Shown here in pieces: positions 25,605 through 39,649 of a stretch of 64,000 bases of DNA. The notes beneath the pieces were generated by a model that worked only from the letters and a program-made list of their open reading frames with translations, was not told the DNA's origin and made no database searches. The position numbers were made by a program, and so were the translations under genes. This DNA comes from Fratercula arctica. Lineage: Eukaryota; Chordata; Aves; Charadriiformes; Alcidae. The stretch is from positions 24,013,352 to 24,077,351 of the forward strand of contig CANTUZ010000008.1 of assembly GCA_947846985.1 (NCBI GenBank), read 5' to 3'. Each line of letters opens with the position of its first letter. Positions within the stretch are counted from its first letter, which is position 1.

Positions 25605-26155
25605 CAAAATCTCACACTTGACTTTGAAAATTTACCCTCAATTGAAGTGAGAAGAAACTACTGATTATACCTCCTACTTCATTTCATCAAAATGTTACCA
25701 GTGGAAGTGAGATTTTTTAAATCAATTGCACTAAGGGTCCTTCATCCTGTGAAAGAAGTGCACATGAGGAGTTATGCACATGGATTCTGTAACAAACATA
25801 CCAATCTATTCCTTAAAAATGTTTATGGAAAAAATATTGCCACTTGCAAACAGATCAAAATAGCTCTAGATAATGTTTTAAAATATTGACTGGCTTTGAA
25901 ATTGTAAAAGAAAATAGAACCTCACCCCAGAGTTCAGAAGGTAAAAAACCAATGAAGAAAAGAAAACTGTAACAGTATACATCTGGGATACATCACTCCT
26001 AGTAGGACCAGGAACAGATGTTTGAAGTTTGCAACAGCAACTTGTATTCATGTACCAGTGCCTGGTGCAATCATGCCTGGCCTGATAATGTACTTTATGT
26101 GCTTCAGTGTTGTATATGCTACATAAAGCAATACAGAAGGAGCAAAACAATAAAA

Positions 26156-26181
26156 GGGAGGGGGGGCGGGGGAGGAGGGGG
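26156..26181 (+). other. G-rich quadruplex-type tract
   Basis: The plus strand reads G3-A-G7-C-G5-AGGA-G5, ending an AATAAAAGGG stretch. Short loops and long G-runs make a stable quadruplex plausible. As a near-pure purine run it is also a likely sequencing and polymerase stall site, so its length may be unreliable. Confidence 0.7.
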
Positions 26182-28940
26182 AGAACAACCGAGGGCCTGC
26201 TGTTTTTTTTCCTACTGGGGTTTAATTTCATAATAACATTTCTGCCCTTAAACTGCAGTGAAGCAGGAGGAGCTCATCTGTAGGTATCTGCCCCTGGAGA
26301 AGGTCTTTGCTCTGCCCTAGGCACCACGACCACCGAGCTCAGTGCAGCCAAGGCACTGCTCCTGCCAGCCTAGAGGCACACCAGACACCTAACATGATGG
26401 AAACATCAGCCATAGTTCAGGTGAAGACATTCTCATATAGGGGATCCTGATATCCATGTGAACGGTCCTCCCTTCTAGTTACCAGGCCATGGCACTAGAA
26501 TGCCTTGCATCTTAAGACCCAAACATTTTACTTTAAGTACTTTTACTACATCTAAATTAAGCACATCTCTCAGTTTCTGCAGGATATGGGCATAAGCAGC
26601 TTTCGTTTCATATATAAGTGTAAACATTTCCCAAGAAAAAATTAGTAAGACCAGAGCTACACAAAACATTTAAAAAGAGACTAAGAAAGAAGACCTAAAA
26701 AGATCTACTACACTTCAGGAATCTTTGCTAAGGTACATTTAAATTCTTTATATGGAGGTGTTATGTAAAATGTCTTATTTCAGACACAAACATTTGGATA
26801 CCTGATCAGTGTCTGTTTGGAGTAAAAGTAATGAAGGGGAAAAAAATGACATAATCATCAACTGGGAAGAACTAGGAAATAGATTTCAGTAGATTATTAT
26901 ACAGGGGAAACTGCATTACATGGACTGAAAAGTTCATCATTGCTTTTTAAAAATCAGACTGTAAACATTCCACTGGGTTTTATTTTCTATGTTGATTGCA
27001 TGCTGTTGCAAAATCCATTGCTTTATATTTTTTGAGGTTCTAGTGGACACCAGCAATAAAAAACCACCCCTACCTACAGCAATTTTACCTTAGCAACATG
27101 GAAGCTAGCCAGCTTATTTCAAGATAGCTTTCATAAAATGTGGCAAATTAAAATCATGGAAAATACAAGGAAAAAACACATTTCAGTGAGCTGAAATCCA
27201 TCTAAAATAAGAAGTTCATTCTTAATAAACAATTCAAAAGTATTTGGTCAGTTTTCAAGAATTTTAGCAGATAAAGTCTTTAAAAGTCATGTATGTATCC
27301 AAGCAACCCTTCCAACCCACAATGCAATTTATTTTACTAAGAGACCAAAAAACTGTTTTCTCCTTCAGATTTTTATGTATTTGCATTTTATTTCTGAGTA
27401 CCTTATTAATTCCACTATTAAACTGATACAGTTGATTCCTTTGAGATTTGATTGCTATTATAACAAAGAGAAAAAAAAAAGGTGTTTTTAAAGGAAAAAA
27501 AGGGATGATTTAAAAGCAATAGTTGTCAATGATATTGAAATGATTGAAACTGTGCCAAGCCCATTCTAACCTCTTCAGGTTCCTAAGAACTGAAGATTCT
27601 CTGTACAAAACCACACAAGTCTGAAATCTAAAAGAAAACTTGCAGTAAGCTTCTTCCGAGTTGCTGATTAGTTAAATTCTTTACTTGATTTCAAACACAT
27701 AACATAGAACAGAGTAACATTAGCTCTGTAAATTTACATAAGAGAATGGCCATTGCACATCTGCATTTCAGCAGGGATATAAACAAACTACAAGATTTTT
27801 GTTCTTTCACACAGTCTTGCATACAGTCAGCAAGGTCCAAATTCCTTAGGTGCTGTAAAATTTTTTAAGTAGACAAATGGCCTGATTCTCAAAATAACTC
27901 ATTATTCAGAACCAGTGAGTATAATAAGAATTAAGTGCCCCGGAATACTTGATGATATCCTTGCCAAAGAAACTTAAAAAATTAAAATGTAATTAAAAAT
28001 TTTCTCCAATATTTCACTGAAAATCTTTTTCCACTTCTTCCCCCACTCCCCTTCCCCATAAAATTGTTATATCACCAAGAAGGTTTAAGGAGTGATATAC
28101 ATTAATTTCTTTTGATGATGTTAGATGCTATCTGTACACAAGGATAAGGATTATTGCATCTCTTGAATACACATTTCCACTAATACTGTGGCCTGACTTG
28201 TTACATCTGAAGAGCTAAAATATTTTAATTTATGATCATATTAATTATGTCTAGGGTATTAGTCCCAAAGTTCTTCAGTTCTAGGATAGTTCTAAAATTG
28301 TGTTAAGTCACCCATTTGAGTAATTCCTGTAGAGAGCATTACCTCTTAATTCTAGCTGATGCAGCCATGATGGGTACATGCTTAATTAAGAAAAGTTGTA
28401 AACTCTTCCCATATAAAATATTCACATTTTCAGTAGCTTGGTAGGTAGCTTTATCCCAGCTTGAAGCCATTCTTTATTTATAAAGTCAAATTTAAAAGTA
28501 TCCCTAATACACAGAATATGATAATCTAAAATAAGATTATATAGCAACAGAGTTATGATAAAAGAGAAAGAATAGTTTTAAATTTAAATATTTTCCATAT
28601 TCATAGAGGAAATGCAAAAATAAATCATAAACAAAGAATAAACAGATTCTCAGGTGAAGCTCCTATACAATCTGTCAGACAATAGAAGCTGTGAAGAAGT
28701 AAGTGCAAGAGCAGCTTATAAACAGTAGCAGACTTAAAGGAATTGAAAGTTGTATTTGAATATACAGAAGTCTGCCTGAAATTAAGGTTTTTTTGCTTGA
28801 AATGAAGAAGGATTTACCTTAGCAGCAAAAAAAAAAATTGGCCTAGTAAGTGAAGAAATACATTTAATGTAAATATTTCTCCTTATGACCAAAATGATGC
28901 AAAGGAATCTCGGCAAACAGAGAAGAATCAGGCCTCTCTT

Positions 28941-29002
28941 TGGGTGTTTTTTTTGGTTGTTTTTTGGGGTTGTTTGGTTTTTGTTTTTCTGCGTTTTTTT
29001 AA
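28941..29002 (-). repeat. T-rich tract with GGG/GGTT interruptions
   Basis: The plus strand shows T-runs broken by GGG, GGTTG and GGGGTTG blocks. On the minus strand this is an A-run with CCCA and CAA blocks, of the same style as the A-rich tracts elsewhere in the window. Confidence 0.6.
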
Positions 29003-29960
29003 AGGAATGTAGAGCAAATGACTTATCTTGATCCACATCTCATGCTCCAAAAATTCCAGGGAAAAATTTTAAAAAAGAGAGTTTTTTTCCTCAGTGATTT
29101 CAAGATCATTTGGCTACTGAACTAGTAAACAGAAAAGTGTCCGTAAGCAATTCCGTTAGCACTCCTTTAGCACTTCCGGTCACAACAGTCTGTAACAACT
29201 TTCCAGATTGACACCTAGTGATGATTTCATGTATACGTAGCATTTGGCTTTTCTATTTCTTCAGTCTTTTGAGTACTTACTACATTCACTAAGCCAGGTT
29301 ACCTCAATACGCTTGTTTCATACTTCTATTTCAAATTCTTCGGAAAATCAGAAAATATGAAGATTTTATGAAAATGGCATATAAATAAAACATTTAGAGC
29401 TTCATCACAACTTGGGTTGAACTGATATGAAAAGAGTTTAGATTTAATCTAAATTAATTAGCCACTTAGGATTATCCACAAAAAATTACCACATATATCA
29501 GATTGAAATATAACGTGATTTTCGTTTCCTGAAACCTAAACAGAAATAGCCCAGATTTGCAATGCTCTCAAGCATGAGGACAAGATTCCTAATATGTACC
29601 ATGTACTTCATATACTATGTTAACACTATCTAATACATCGCTGAATTTCTACAGTTCCAGAATTTGAGTATTACTCAAACTTTCTACTACAATCTTATCA
29701 TATGTTAAAGCCTTAAAGCACTCTAAAGCTCTTGATCCTAATAATTCACCTGAAGCTCAGCATTTCTTTCAAAATTACTTGGCATATTAGACAGTGAGGC
29801 AACCTTTGATAAGAATACATATGAAGTTCAATACAGAAATCCAAATGAATTATTTATTTCTCTTGTGAGTTAATACTATATACGATTTCTTTTAAAGCTG
29901 GAAAAGTCAGAATTTAATCTTCATTTTTAACCTAATTTTCTAGTGAGAAACATTTGTAGC

Positions 29961-29981
29961 TGGCAGTTCAGTGAACTGCCA
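29961..29981. repeat. 21-bp perfect palindrome around a STAT-like core
   Basis: TGGCAGTTCA, a single G, then TGAACTGCCA form two exact 10-bp arms. The centre TTCAGTGAA fits the TTCnnnGAA pattern bound by STAT factors, and whole-site dyad symmetry suits a dimeric binder. There is no adjoining promoter or gene, so regulatory use is unproven. Confidence 0.55.
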
Positions 29982-31401
29982 TTTTTAGCTCACTCCATTT
30001 GGCAAAGCTTATTACAATCTCTCTTGCAGGTGAGCTGTTTGTCAGTTCTACACTCCAAGATACTTACATAAGGAAATAATTATCAACAAATCTTCTGAAA
30101 ATAAAATTGTGTCTTTTTTCTTCCTCTCTGCTTAGTCCATAGAGTTCTGTTACTTGCTTTTACTGCTGCATAGTAACATAAAATCAAAAGAGCGCAATGA
30201 GATACTATGGGGGAAACCAGGAATACCTTCAGGGACTATGGATGTATTATCTATTGACATTACATATGGTTGCAAACAATAATTTAAACAAAAATATCTT
30301 TTATATCAGGTATCAGTAACCTGAAATCAACCTTGAGAACACTTTGACAAAGATGACTTTGGAGGGGTCACAGCTCAGGCCAACTTCTATCTTACTGACC
30401 TGATACTGTAAGGAAGGATTCACTGCTAACCACTGCAAATAATCTATTCAGAGGTAGATTAGAAGCCATTCATGGTACTCTGTTTGCAAGCTGCACCTAA
30501 CTGTAGCGTAAGATTAATAAATCTTACGTTTTCTTTACTGAAAGGACATTGTGCTTAGCTTTTAATTGCTGTATGTAATGTAAAAATGTACTTAGTTGTT
30601 TTACATGTGTCACATGCCAAGAGGATAACAACACGCAGAAGAAAGGCAAACCAGCCTGGCATATGTTTTCTGCATCTCACTGAAGTACCATCTCCCCGGG
30701 CACTGCCTGAGGCAACAATCAGCAACAAAGCTTTGTGCAAACATCAAAAATGAGAAAATCACAAACAAAAATTAATGGTCACAGCCACTTTTCTCAACAT
30801 CATACAGACTGACTAAGCAAATTGACTAAGCAAACCTCACTCATATTACCTTCTCATTTTGCTCTGGCCCAGTAATTAGGATTCACATCAAAGGAACATC
30901 AATCAAAAAATAAAACGACTTGATGCTTTGCCACAAACATTTATTTTATCCACAAATTCACAATTCTTTTGATAAGGTGGTCATGGGGTTTTCAAATATT
31001 CTATAGGAAATACCTTTTTCACATCCTTGAATTTTTAGAATACCATAGCTGTAATAAATTTTAGTACGCAAACACTGATTTCATCACCAAGACAATCATT
31101 TAACTACTATTTACTGTCAAGTCCTAAAGATCTGTACATATCTGTAAGGATATTATAAATTCAGTTAACTGGATAACTACAGATACGTGGTTTTATTTTC
31201 AGGTTTCTAAGTAATTCTTTACTTAAGGTTTCCTTCTTACAGGAATTCGTAGAATCTCCTGCAAATGCATTTTGTGCCAGGCTACGTAAGTTTGCTATTA
31301 CCCGTCTTTTCATTACTTCAGCCCACAGATGCGTATATAGCCTGAAAAGCTGAAGTGCATTGCTTATACGTATAGACATTTGGTCACTATTTCACAAATA
31401 T

Positions 31402-31460
31402 CTGGGGTTTTTTGTTGCTTGGGGGTTTTTGTGGTTTGCTTTGTGTTTGTTTTTTTTTTA
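31402..31460 (-). repeat. T-rich tract with G-run interruptions
   Basis: On the plus strand, GGGG/GGGGG blocks alternate with T-runs (GGGGTTTTTTGTTGC..., then a run of T). Read on the minus strand it matches the A-run plus CCCC/CAAA style of the other A-rich tracts. Confidence 0.6.
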
Positions 31461-33796
31461 AGTAATTTACATATACAATAAGAGGTAAGTCTAAAAATTT
31501 GAACTGGAAGTAATAAAAACATTATGAGAAACAAAGCCATATGACACTGAGAATCCATTTTACAAACTGCAAGGATTAAAGAAGGAAACCTGAATTCAAC
31601 TTTTAATCAATTCAGTAATATTTTCAATTTAAAAACAAAAATGTCACTGAAATGACATTTTATTCTGTTCAGTGATTATTTGTTTGGAACTTCACTTTGC
31701 TGTTCTGAGAGAATATGAGCTAATGATGTTCCTACAGATGTTTTCTGTCTTAATTCCCCCAGTGCGCCACCGTTACTGCTGTAACTCCAATTCCCTCCCT
31801 GCTCCCAGTGACACTCCCACCACTCAAGAGATGCCAAAGTTATGACCCATCTGCAGATGCATATTGATCACCTAAGTGGTCGCTGCTTAACAGACTTTAT
31901 AATGGCTGAGATTTGCCTGTCTAGTCATCAGTGGGAACGCTCATTTCCTCTGCACAGCTGCTGAAGGTCACAAAACTTGCAGGAAGAAATATCACAGATA
32001 TTTTCTCCCTAGTTAGATTTGGTTGAAAGTGGTCAGCTGGTTTAAAAGTAATAATTGAAACACAGATGGACTTAATCACATCATCTTCAGCTCTTAAAAA
32101 AAAAAAAAAAATCAAGCAAAAAACCCCTGCATCCCTTTTCCCAAACTTGCACAGACCAAGCTCTACCAAACACATTTAGCTACAGAATTTGTACTTTATG
32201 TATTTAAGTCAGATGTACTAATTTCACCGTCAGACAGGACTTGGCATCAATAAAATTAAAGCTGCTCCCACAGTAAGGAAAAGTTTCAAAATTCAGAATT
32301 GAAGTATCCAGTATTCTAACAACTGAAAATTTCAACAGCTTTTTTATTTTGTGTATACTACCCCTGTTGCAGAAAAGAGGAAACCTCGTATATTTAACAT
32401 GAAAAACTAAGAGGCAAAGATATTTTCTTCAGACATCCCCAAATGGTCACCTTAAGATAAGATCTACCTGATAATTAGTTTCACCTTCACCTTTGGAAAT
32501 GCTAGTAGAATTTGAATAATATATATTAAATGTAATATGTACATTAATTAAGAGAAGGTTTTTATTAGATTTTGTAATCAACTAAACCACAGTTGTAGAC
32601 TCCCTTAGGTATAATGTTGGAAACAGATGGTCATCTTTTCACCTCAAAAGAAAACTGGTGTTTGATAATGAAATCTTGATCACCTACCATCTGCCTTCTA
32701 ATGATTAGCAGCAACAGGATCATTTGTCTGAGTATACTCAATGAGAAGTGCGTCTTGGACAACTTTGAGATTCTGATGATCTCAGTTCACAAAGTAAATT
32801 AGACATCAAATATTAGAAAGGTTATAGGTAAACTCAAGGTCTTAGTTTCTTTGGTAAAATATTGAATCTTTGCTGAGATCCTAACTGGAAATATTAAAAT
32901 ATTACTTTTTCTGCAAGTATATGTATTTAACCCTATAGTCACAATTTTGTAGAGTTTTTGCTTCCTGAGAAATACAAGGATGTAACATTAAACCTGAACA
33001 ACTCCGCAACAATAAGCAAAACAATAAAGCCTGTTGATTTCAAAGCTAATATTCGAAAACTAAAAGTCCAACATTACAGGCAAAGTCTGTAGCTGACCCC
33101 CTCCCAGCTGTTTCTTTGAAGAAATCCCTGCCTTCCATTGTTACAGCAAGGTTTTTATAGAACACAAAAATAGCCAACTACAGCAATGTAACTTTAAGTA
33201 GAGAAAATTCACTTTTCTCAGTGGAAAACAAAGTGGTTTGAAAACAAATGTCCTCATACCCACTGCATCTATAAAGGATAAGACCTTTGCCCTTATTTTC
33301 CTGTGTAGTTCAGCAACTTTCAGACTGCCTGAGCTTAAAGACCAAAAAGTCATTTCTGTGGATGCACAGGAAAGACTTAATTTCTTCACTTCTGACGTAT
33401 GGCCAGCATAGTTGCTAGCATCATCTGCTAATCCTCTCAGAAGTCCCCTGCTCTCCTGCTATGACTTTCTTCCCACCAAGTGTGTCTAGCTCTCTCCAAG
33501 TTATCACCTTGCCCTTCTCCCTGAAGGCCATCTAAGATAGCCAAAGGCTCTGCAAAGCCCAGGATTGCCACAGCTAGACCATGGCAGGTAAGCAGTCTTC
33601 CTCTTGGCCCTCTGACTGGGACGTAGCTTTTAAAGTAGCACAGCAAAGGGCTGAAAGTAAATAAATTGTCTAGTTCTATCATTTGTCATACAGCACTCAT
33701 CCTACAGAAATACAAGAAGGATTCTCTTCTGGTATGACACAGTGCAGCATTTGTCCCCTAAGGGGACGTTGCTGCACAGTCAGTAACATTGATACC

Positions 33797-33827
33797 TTTG
33801 CCTGTCAGCGTTTGCCTGTCAGCGTTT
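33797..33827. repeat. 14-bp tandem repeat, 2.2 copies
   Basis: TTTGCCTGTCAGCG occurs at 33797-33810 and again at 33811-33824, followed by TTT. The copies are identical, so the duplication is recent. Confidence 0.85.
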
Positions 33828-34927
33828 CTACTCGCATGCCATATGTTTGGGAAGAAATTTAACCTCATACATTTTGAATTCTCTTTCTTCATGGTATCTT
33901 AAAATTTAAGAAGCGTATCTATGACTAGCGGCTTCCCACACAAACAAGATAGCAGTTTCTCAAGAGATTGTACAACTGCCAATCATTCCTTCTCCTTTTC
34001 TGGATACAGAAAATGATGCTTCTCCTGAAACATATGCTACAGGACGTAATATTTCTTTATCATTCTCTGATACACCAGAGCAGATTCTGAGGTATCTGTG
34101 GGTACAGCAGAAGGCTTTTTTCTTTTTTGGGGGTGGTGAGAAAGCCATATGTGTATTTCATCTGACTTGCCATGGATTTTCCAAACTGCAGTTCTAGGGA
34201 TTGCAACAGCTTCAATGTTCAGCACAATATCTCAGTAACCTCTCATAGATCCCATGAATAACACAAGTAGCTTCTCTTCAGTGGTAAGAATTAGACAATT
34301 CAGTGTAGCATTTTGACTGGATGTGAATTTACAGTGTTATTTTTGTTCATGTCTTAGAAGCCTCATCAGTGTAAACAACCATATCTTTTCCTCTGTTATT
34401 TTCCAGCAACACAGAAACTGAAATCCCTTCAACAGTTACCTTTTTCAGTCACATTGTGCTATATTCCAAAAAAGGCACGAGAATTCCTCAAGGTTTGGGA
34501 CAATAGCTCACTTGATTACTTACTCTTGAATCAACTAATTAAACACACACTGGTGTTCTCAAATAAAGCCATTCTCCCACCTGACCTAAATACTTTTCTT
34601 TTTTTTTTTAAAGAGTGTGCACACTGTTCCCCTTCTAGTGTAATTAGTTTCTCATACTCTTTGAACTCTTCCCAATACATTTCTAACTAGTGAGTGGAGA
34701 GTCAGCTTTAATATTAAAAAATTACCATAGATACCCTATCTCAACAAATACTTCCATGCTTCATGTGTTCAGTCCTACACAGTTAGGCTTTCTTCATTTT
34801 ACCGCAGGGCTTGTCATCATATTGCACAGTCACATGTGAATAAGCTTCCAGAGCACCTCCATACAGTAAGATAGTATAATTTGAATAAAGAGAGAGAGCA
34901 AAGTTGCTTGACAGGTTTCTCCAAAGC

Positions 34928-34996
34928 ACAAAAAAACCAAAAAACAAAAAACAAAAAACACAAACAAACAAAAAAAACCCACCAAAAATCAAAAAG
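34928..34996 (+). repeat. A-rich CAAAAAA simple repeat
   Basis: A-runs of 3-8 are separated by single C or CC, ending in AACCCACC and AAAAATCAAAAAG. It is a low-complexity tract and makes spurious lysine-rich or phenylalanine-rich frames on the two strands. Confidence 0.85.
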
Positions 34997-36594
34997 ACCT
35001 GGAGAGAAGGAGTATGCAAATTATGTAAATTTTGCAATACGCAAAAATAATGCAAAGAGATAATCTCAGGGACTCAAAGCTAAACTATATATGGGGGAAA
35101 CTCAGGTTAAAGTTAATTCAGATGTCTGGAGAAATAATAATAAAGCAGTGATTAATCTTTACTGATTTATTTTTTTTATTTCTGAACATTTTTTCCAGGA
35201 ACAATTTGAATATGCCATCTTAGACCATCTAATCAGTCCACAGAACACTAAAGATACCATTCAATAACAATTGTGACACGACTACTAACTCATTACGCTT
35301 CAGATTACTGGGTAGATTTCATGTATCTAACTACACAAATGCACAGTAGAGGAAATCGTAGTAGATAGGACAGTAGCAGAACAGCATGTGTCCTTGAACA
35401 CAACAATTATTAATGCCCTAGTCATTTCCATTTTGACTATGGAATTGCAGGTGATATCCTTATTAATACTAATGTCTACCCTTAGAGAGAAGACATACAA
35501 AGCTATTTACAGCTTCTTACCAGGCCCCTGCTGATGCTATCTGAAAGCTATTCAAGTTTTTAATATCCAAAGACAAATAGTGACATATCAATACCTAATG
35601 AAATAAACAAGAATTTATTGAAATAATAAGAACATAAGAAGCTCTACCATCAAACAAAAGCGGTGATATAATGTAATTTTATCACAAACAAGTTATAGAA
35701 TAATTTTCAAGGAATAAAGAGACAGGTGAATTCTCCTTTTTCCCCCTATCAGTCTTTATTCTGTATATTAATTCACATTTACATAGACTGCCTGCCCTTT
35801 CACATACCTTTGGAAAGTCTTTTAATGAATGTGAATCATCTTACCATCCTGAATAATTAAAAAAGATTATATTAACCTACAAGCACTAAATCTATCCCTA
35901 TTATTATTATTATTTTCCAATTTTTCCCCAAGTCATGGCCACCAGCTTTATGTGTTGAAAAAAACTGATCTTTTCCTTCTCCCCCATCTTCAGCTATGTA
36001 AACTCATCTCAAACTGTATCTAAGTGCAAGAAATTGGAGGCACTTACTACATTTCAAAATACTTTTCCATATATCTTCAAATATTATGCATTGTAAGGCC
36101 TTCCTTACTTCTTTTTTAGAGAAGTACAAAATATTTTATTTAAAACTGCCTTTAATGGAGAAGTATTAGTGTTGTTTAGCTTAGGAGGTTTAAGAAGGGA
36201 AGGTTTATGAGGAACACTAAAATCTTATATCAGACTCACCAGAGTAGTTCAAAAAACCCAGTAAACTATTGGGTACACAAGCATTCTTTCAAGTCCAAAA
36301 TGCAAGCAACAACTTCCATGCTAATTACAATTATTAATTCCTTTTTTTTTCTGTAAACTTGCCCTCTATCTCCAGTATGAATTTGTTGGTGTTCGCTGTC
36401 TGGCAGCTTCCCCTTGCCCCTGTGACTACTCCAGGTTTTGCCCTTCTCAGCCAAACACTTTTCAAATGTTATCAAAACATAGCAAAGATGAAAAAAAGCA
36501 TTAAGTGCGTCTTGATTATTTTTTTATTTTTTCAGTATTCTGTTGCAAATCTTAATATCCAACATAGTGGAAATAATTCCCCCTTTAACTGACT

Positions 36595-36661
36595 GAAAAA
36601 CAAATCAAAAACCCAAAAAACCACACACCAAAACCACTAACATCCCCCCGCCGGGCCGCCC
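36595..36661 (+). repeat. A/C-rich tract ending in a GC-rich block
   Basis: A-runs with CCC and CACACC blocks run into CATCCCCCCGCCGGGCCGCC at 36642-36661. The last 20 bases are the most GC-dense DNA outside the transposons and the G-rich tracts. There is no surrounding CpG island. Confidence 0.65.
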
Positions 36662-39580
36662 TAAAACCCTGAAAGGGTAATTATGACTACCATGAGTATT
36701 TGAAAGTTTTGATGTGAACATACATCCTTGTCACACAATGATTAAAATGTCCACAAGCAAGATTAAAACATTTACAGGAGTACCACTCATTTCATCACAG
36801 GTTATCATGTTGTAGATTTTAAGAAACACCACAGAAATAAATTGTAAAGGTAAATAATCAATATATTCCATATACTTTTACTCTTTTAGCTCGTTAATCC
36901 ATGGATGGGGAACTATTGATTTAATAGCATTTTGGTAAGGAAACAAGAACATATTGACTGCAGTTTCAGAAAACGTAGCAGTATATTGCACTGTAAACTT
37001 TTGAACAAGGGCACAGTCATCATATTTTTCACAAGTTATTGATTCTATTGTTTTGAAAACAAAATAGAGCCAGAAAAAGCCAGTCCTACCTCTCCTGCAT
37101 CAGTACTCTACTTACAATGATAAATAATTCCCAAAATGAAAGCTAGTCATGAATTGATGACCCAAAATAGCCATCTGCATCTGTACAGCAAGAAAGCCTC
37201 TGAGACTTAACCTCCAGGCATCAGCAATATGGAAAACATCTATCTATCTATCTCAGGCCCCGCCCACCAACCATCCTTTTTGAGACTAATTAATTTTCCC
37301 AAGAGTGTTTATGATTCAGTACTGCAAAATCAAGCATACGGAGTGCATTGCCCAAAACATGTAACATAACAAACAAGTCTACCCTCAATGAGTAGATTTC
37401 CTCATTTCCACAGGGGTCTAACTTAGAATTCTAATGGTTACTTGCTCCTGAATGCCAGCAGGATTAATAAAACATAGATGTTTTATTAAACGTTGGGTTG
37501 TTCATAGCAAAAGTGATATTTTCCTCAATACAGTTACATTAACCCAACATGCCATATTACAACAGTGATTCTGCACCAGCTTGTGTCCTATGCTGCCCCA
37601 GCAATTACACCATCACAATAATAGTTTTGTGGCATGAATGCTCCAACAGTTCTGTAAGTAAACAGGTGGCAGATAAGATAAACACAGCTCAAGGTACATT
37701 TAGCTTTCTAAAATTATTATTATTAAAGGAAACATCCATGAATATACTCTATTGCTTACACACATAGAAACTGAGTGCCTTTCAGGTTGTATGCTTCTCT
37801 ACACAGCAGTGGGATTTATGTCCGGGTTTTTATGCACAGAGTGAAACAGCTCAATAAATTTCAGAGGTGAGAGGAAATACAACACAACGTAGAAAAAGGA
37901 ACATACGATTTTGTTCATCTGCATATACAGCAAGCATATCGAGTTGTATCATACTCCTATGAAGCAGCGACTATTAACACCTAGGCAGCCATCACTTCTC
38001 TACCTTGTCACTCAAATAAATGAAGTAATAGCAAGTGAACTAGCTGGAGCATATAAGAAGCGTTATGCGTGAATCAATCACTTGAAGTACTGCACTGCAG
38101 TGAGAAAATACAAACTGGAGAGACAGCAAGAATCAGCATTCCCTCTCCCTTTTGTCAAGTAGCACCAATGTTACCATAAAAATGCACATGCACACGAGTT
38201 GATGGGCACAGAAGTTCTACACCAAGTATAGGTTAGCTATTAAGATCACCATGACGTACATCACTTTTTTATTTGTTCTGTTACTTTGAAGACTGCAGAG
38301 ACAGACAACGCTTCATAGTTGCTAAATAACAGCACAGTAGAAAGTAGCTGCCACTACATGCGCAGCTTTGTTATTCTGCTATGCTGCTACTGATCAACCC
38401 TTTAATTTATTTTGAAACACTATTGCCTTCCTGAATGACTTCTGCAGCAAACTGCAGAACAAGGAACAGTTACTATAAAGATTACCTACAGTAAGTTTGA
38501 GAATGATAGCTGCTCACACATATGGTCTTCTGGAGCACAAAGATTCTTTGGCAATATCACTTAACAACCAGACCCTGCCATTTCTTTCAAGCCTGCTGAA
38601 AGCACTGAACAAGGTGACAGGCTGATTATGTAACCCAGTCCTTCTACCTGAAGGAAGACAGATGAACTGAACAAAAACTAATGCTTATTGTTTACAGCAA
38701 AATATTTTCATATATGCAGTCTCAAACCAAGACAGTGAATTGTCTGAGGCTTTTCAAGTATACTAAACACACTGAAATCTTTTAAAGTGATCCTATTAGA
38801 AAAGCAACCAAGTCTTTATCTATATTTTGTAATAAACACCACCACCAGTATCTTAAACAGAAGACTGATTTATGCCTGACTATGGCCATACTGGCTGTTC
38901 TAGCCTAATGTCCTACATATTACATTTTTGGCATTCTTTTTTTGATGCTCATCTTCATTCCTCCTATTTTGTTCCACAGTCCCATTTAGTCTTGGCTTTG
39001 CTATTACTATTTTTGACTCCTTCCCAACTTCAATGTATCTCAGTCCTTATCAACCCAAAACACTCCTGCTCATTTCACTTATCTCTAGAAGTTGTTTCAG
39101 TTTGTCAGCTTTAAATTTGAGACTGTCCGTGACAATGTTCAGAAATGTGGTGTGGTATTGTTTCATGGGGTGGTCAGGCATGTTAAAGAATCCATCTGCC
39201 CACCACTACCAAGAAAATGAGTTTGACTTTATCACCTTAATTCTAGGGCACATTTATCCACAACAAAAAACAGCGTATGTTATTGGCATAGCAATTATGG
39301 ACAGCTGACTGTATCAGCAGGGGAGAGCACAGGGCTGGAACAGAAAGGCTGTTTCCAGTCAGAGGTGAGGGTCACTGGAGTGATGTGGATGCAAAGAAAG
39401 GCTGTATTGTGCAAGCTGCTGCTCCTGCCTTCATACAAGAGGAAAGGTTGTGAAAAGGGCCCACAGCATCTTGGCCTCCAAGACCTGTTCTCACATCCAG
39501 CTAGTAAGAGTTACAGCTTTTAACTTTTCTGTGTGTTCCTTTTTGCAGAAAGTCATATATTTTTACAATCACTATACTAA

Positions 39581-39649
39581 AATAAAACCAACAAGCCCAC
39601 AAAAAAGCCCCAACAAAATAGACCAAAAAAACCCCCAAAACCTCAAAAG
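39581..39649 (+). repeat. A-rich tract with CCC blocks
   Basis: AAAACCAACAAGCCCAC, A-runs, GCCCC, then seven A and five C, AAAACCTC. It is of the same style as the other A-rich tracts in the window and has no coding value. Confidence 0.65.

Noticed and set aside
26220..26470. GC-richer patch that could be an LTR or exon
   Set aside because: No TG...CA ends, TATA or polyadenylation arrangement, and no continuous protein-like frame.
33437..33682. 81-codon minus-strand frame near a CAGGTAAG donor-like site on plus
   Set aside because: The donor is on the opposite strand to the frame, and no matching acceptor or family was recognised.
39300..39490. Possible old CR1 or other repeat (GGGCCCACAGCATCTTGGCC resembles a CR1 segment)
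   Set aside because: Only about 25 bp looks similar, and the flanks do not follow CR1 order. Not supportable by eye; a RepeatMasker run would decide.
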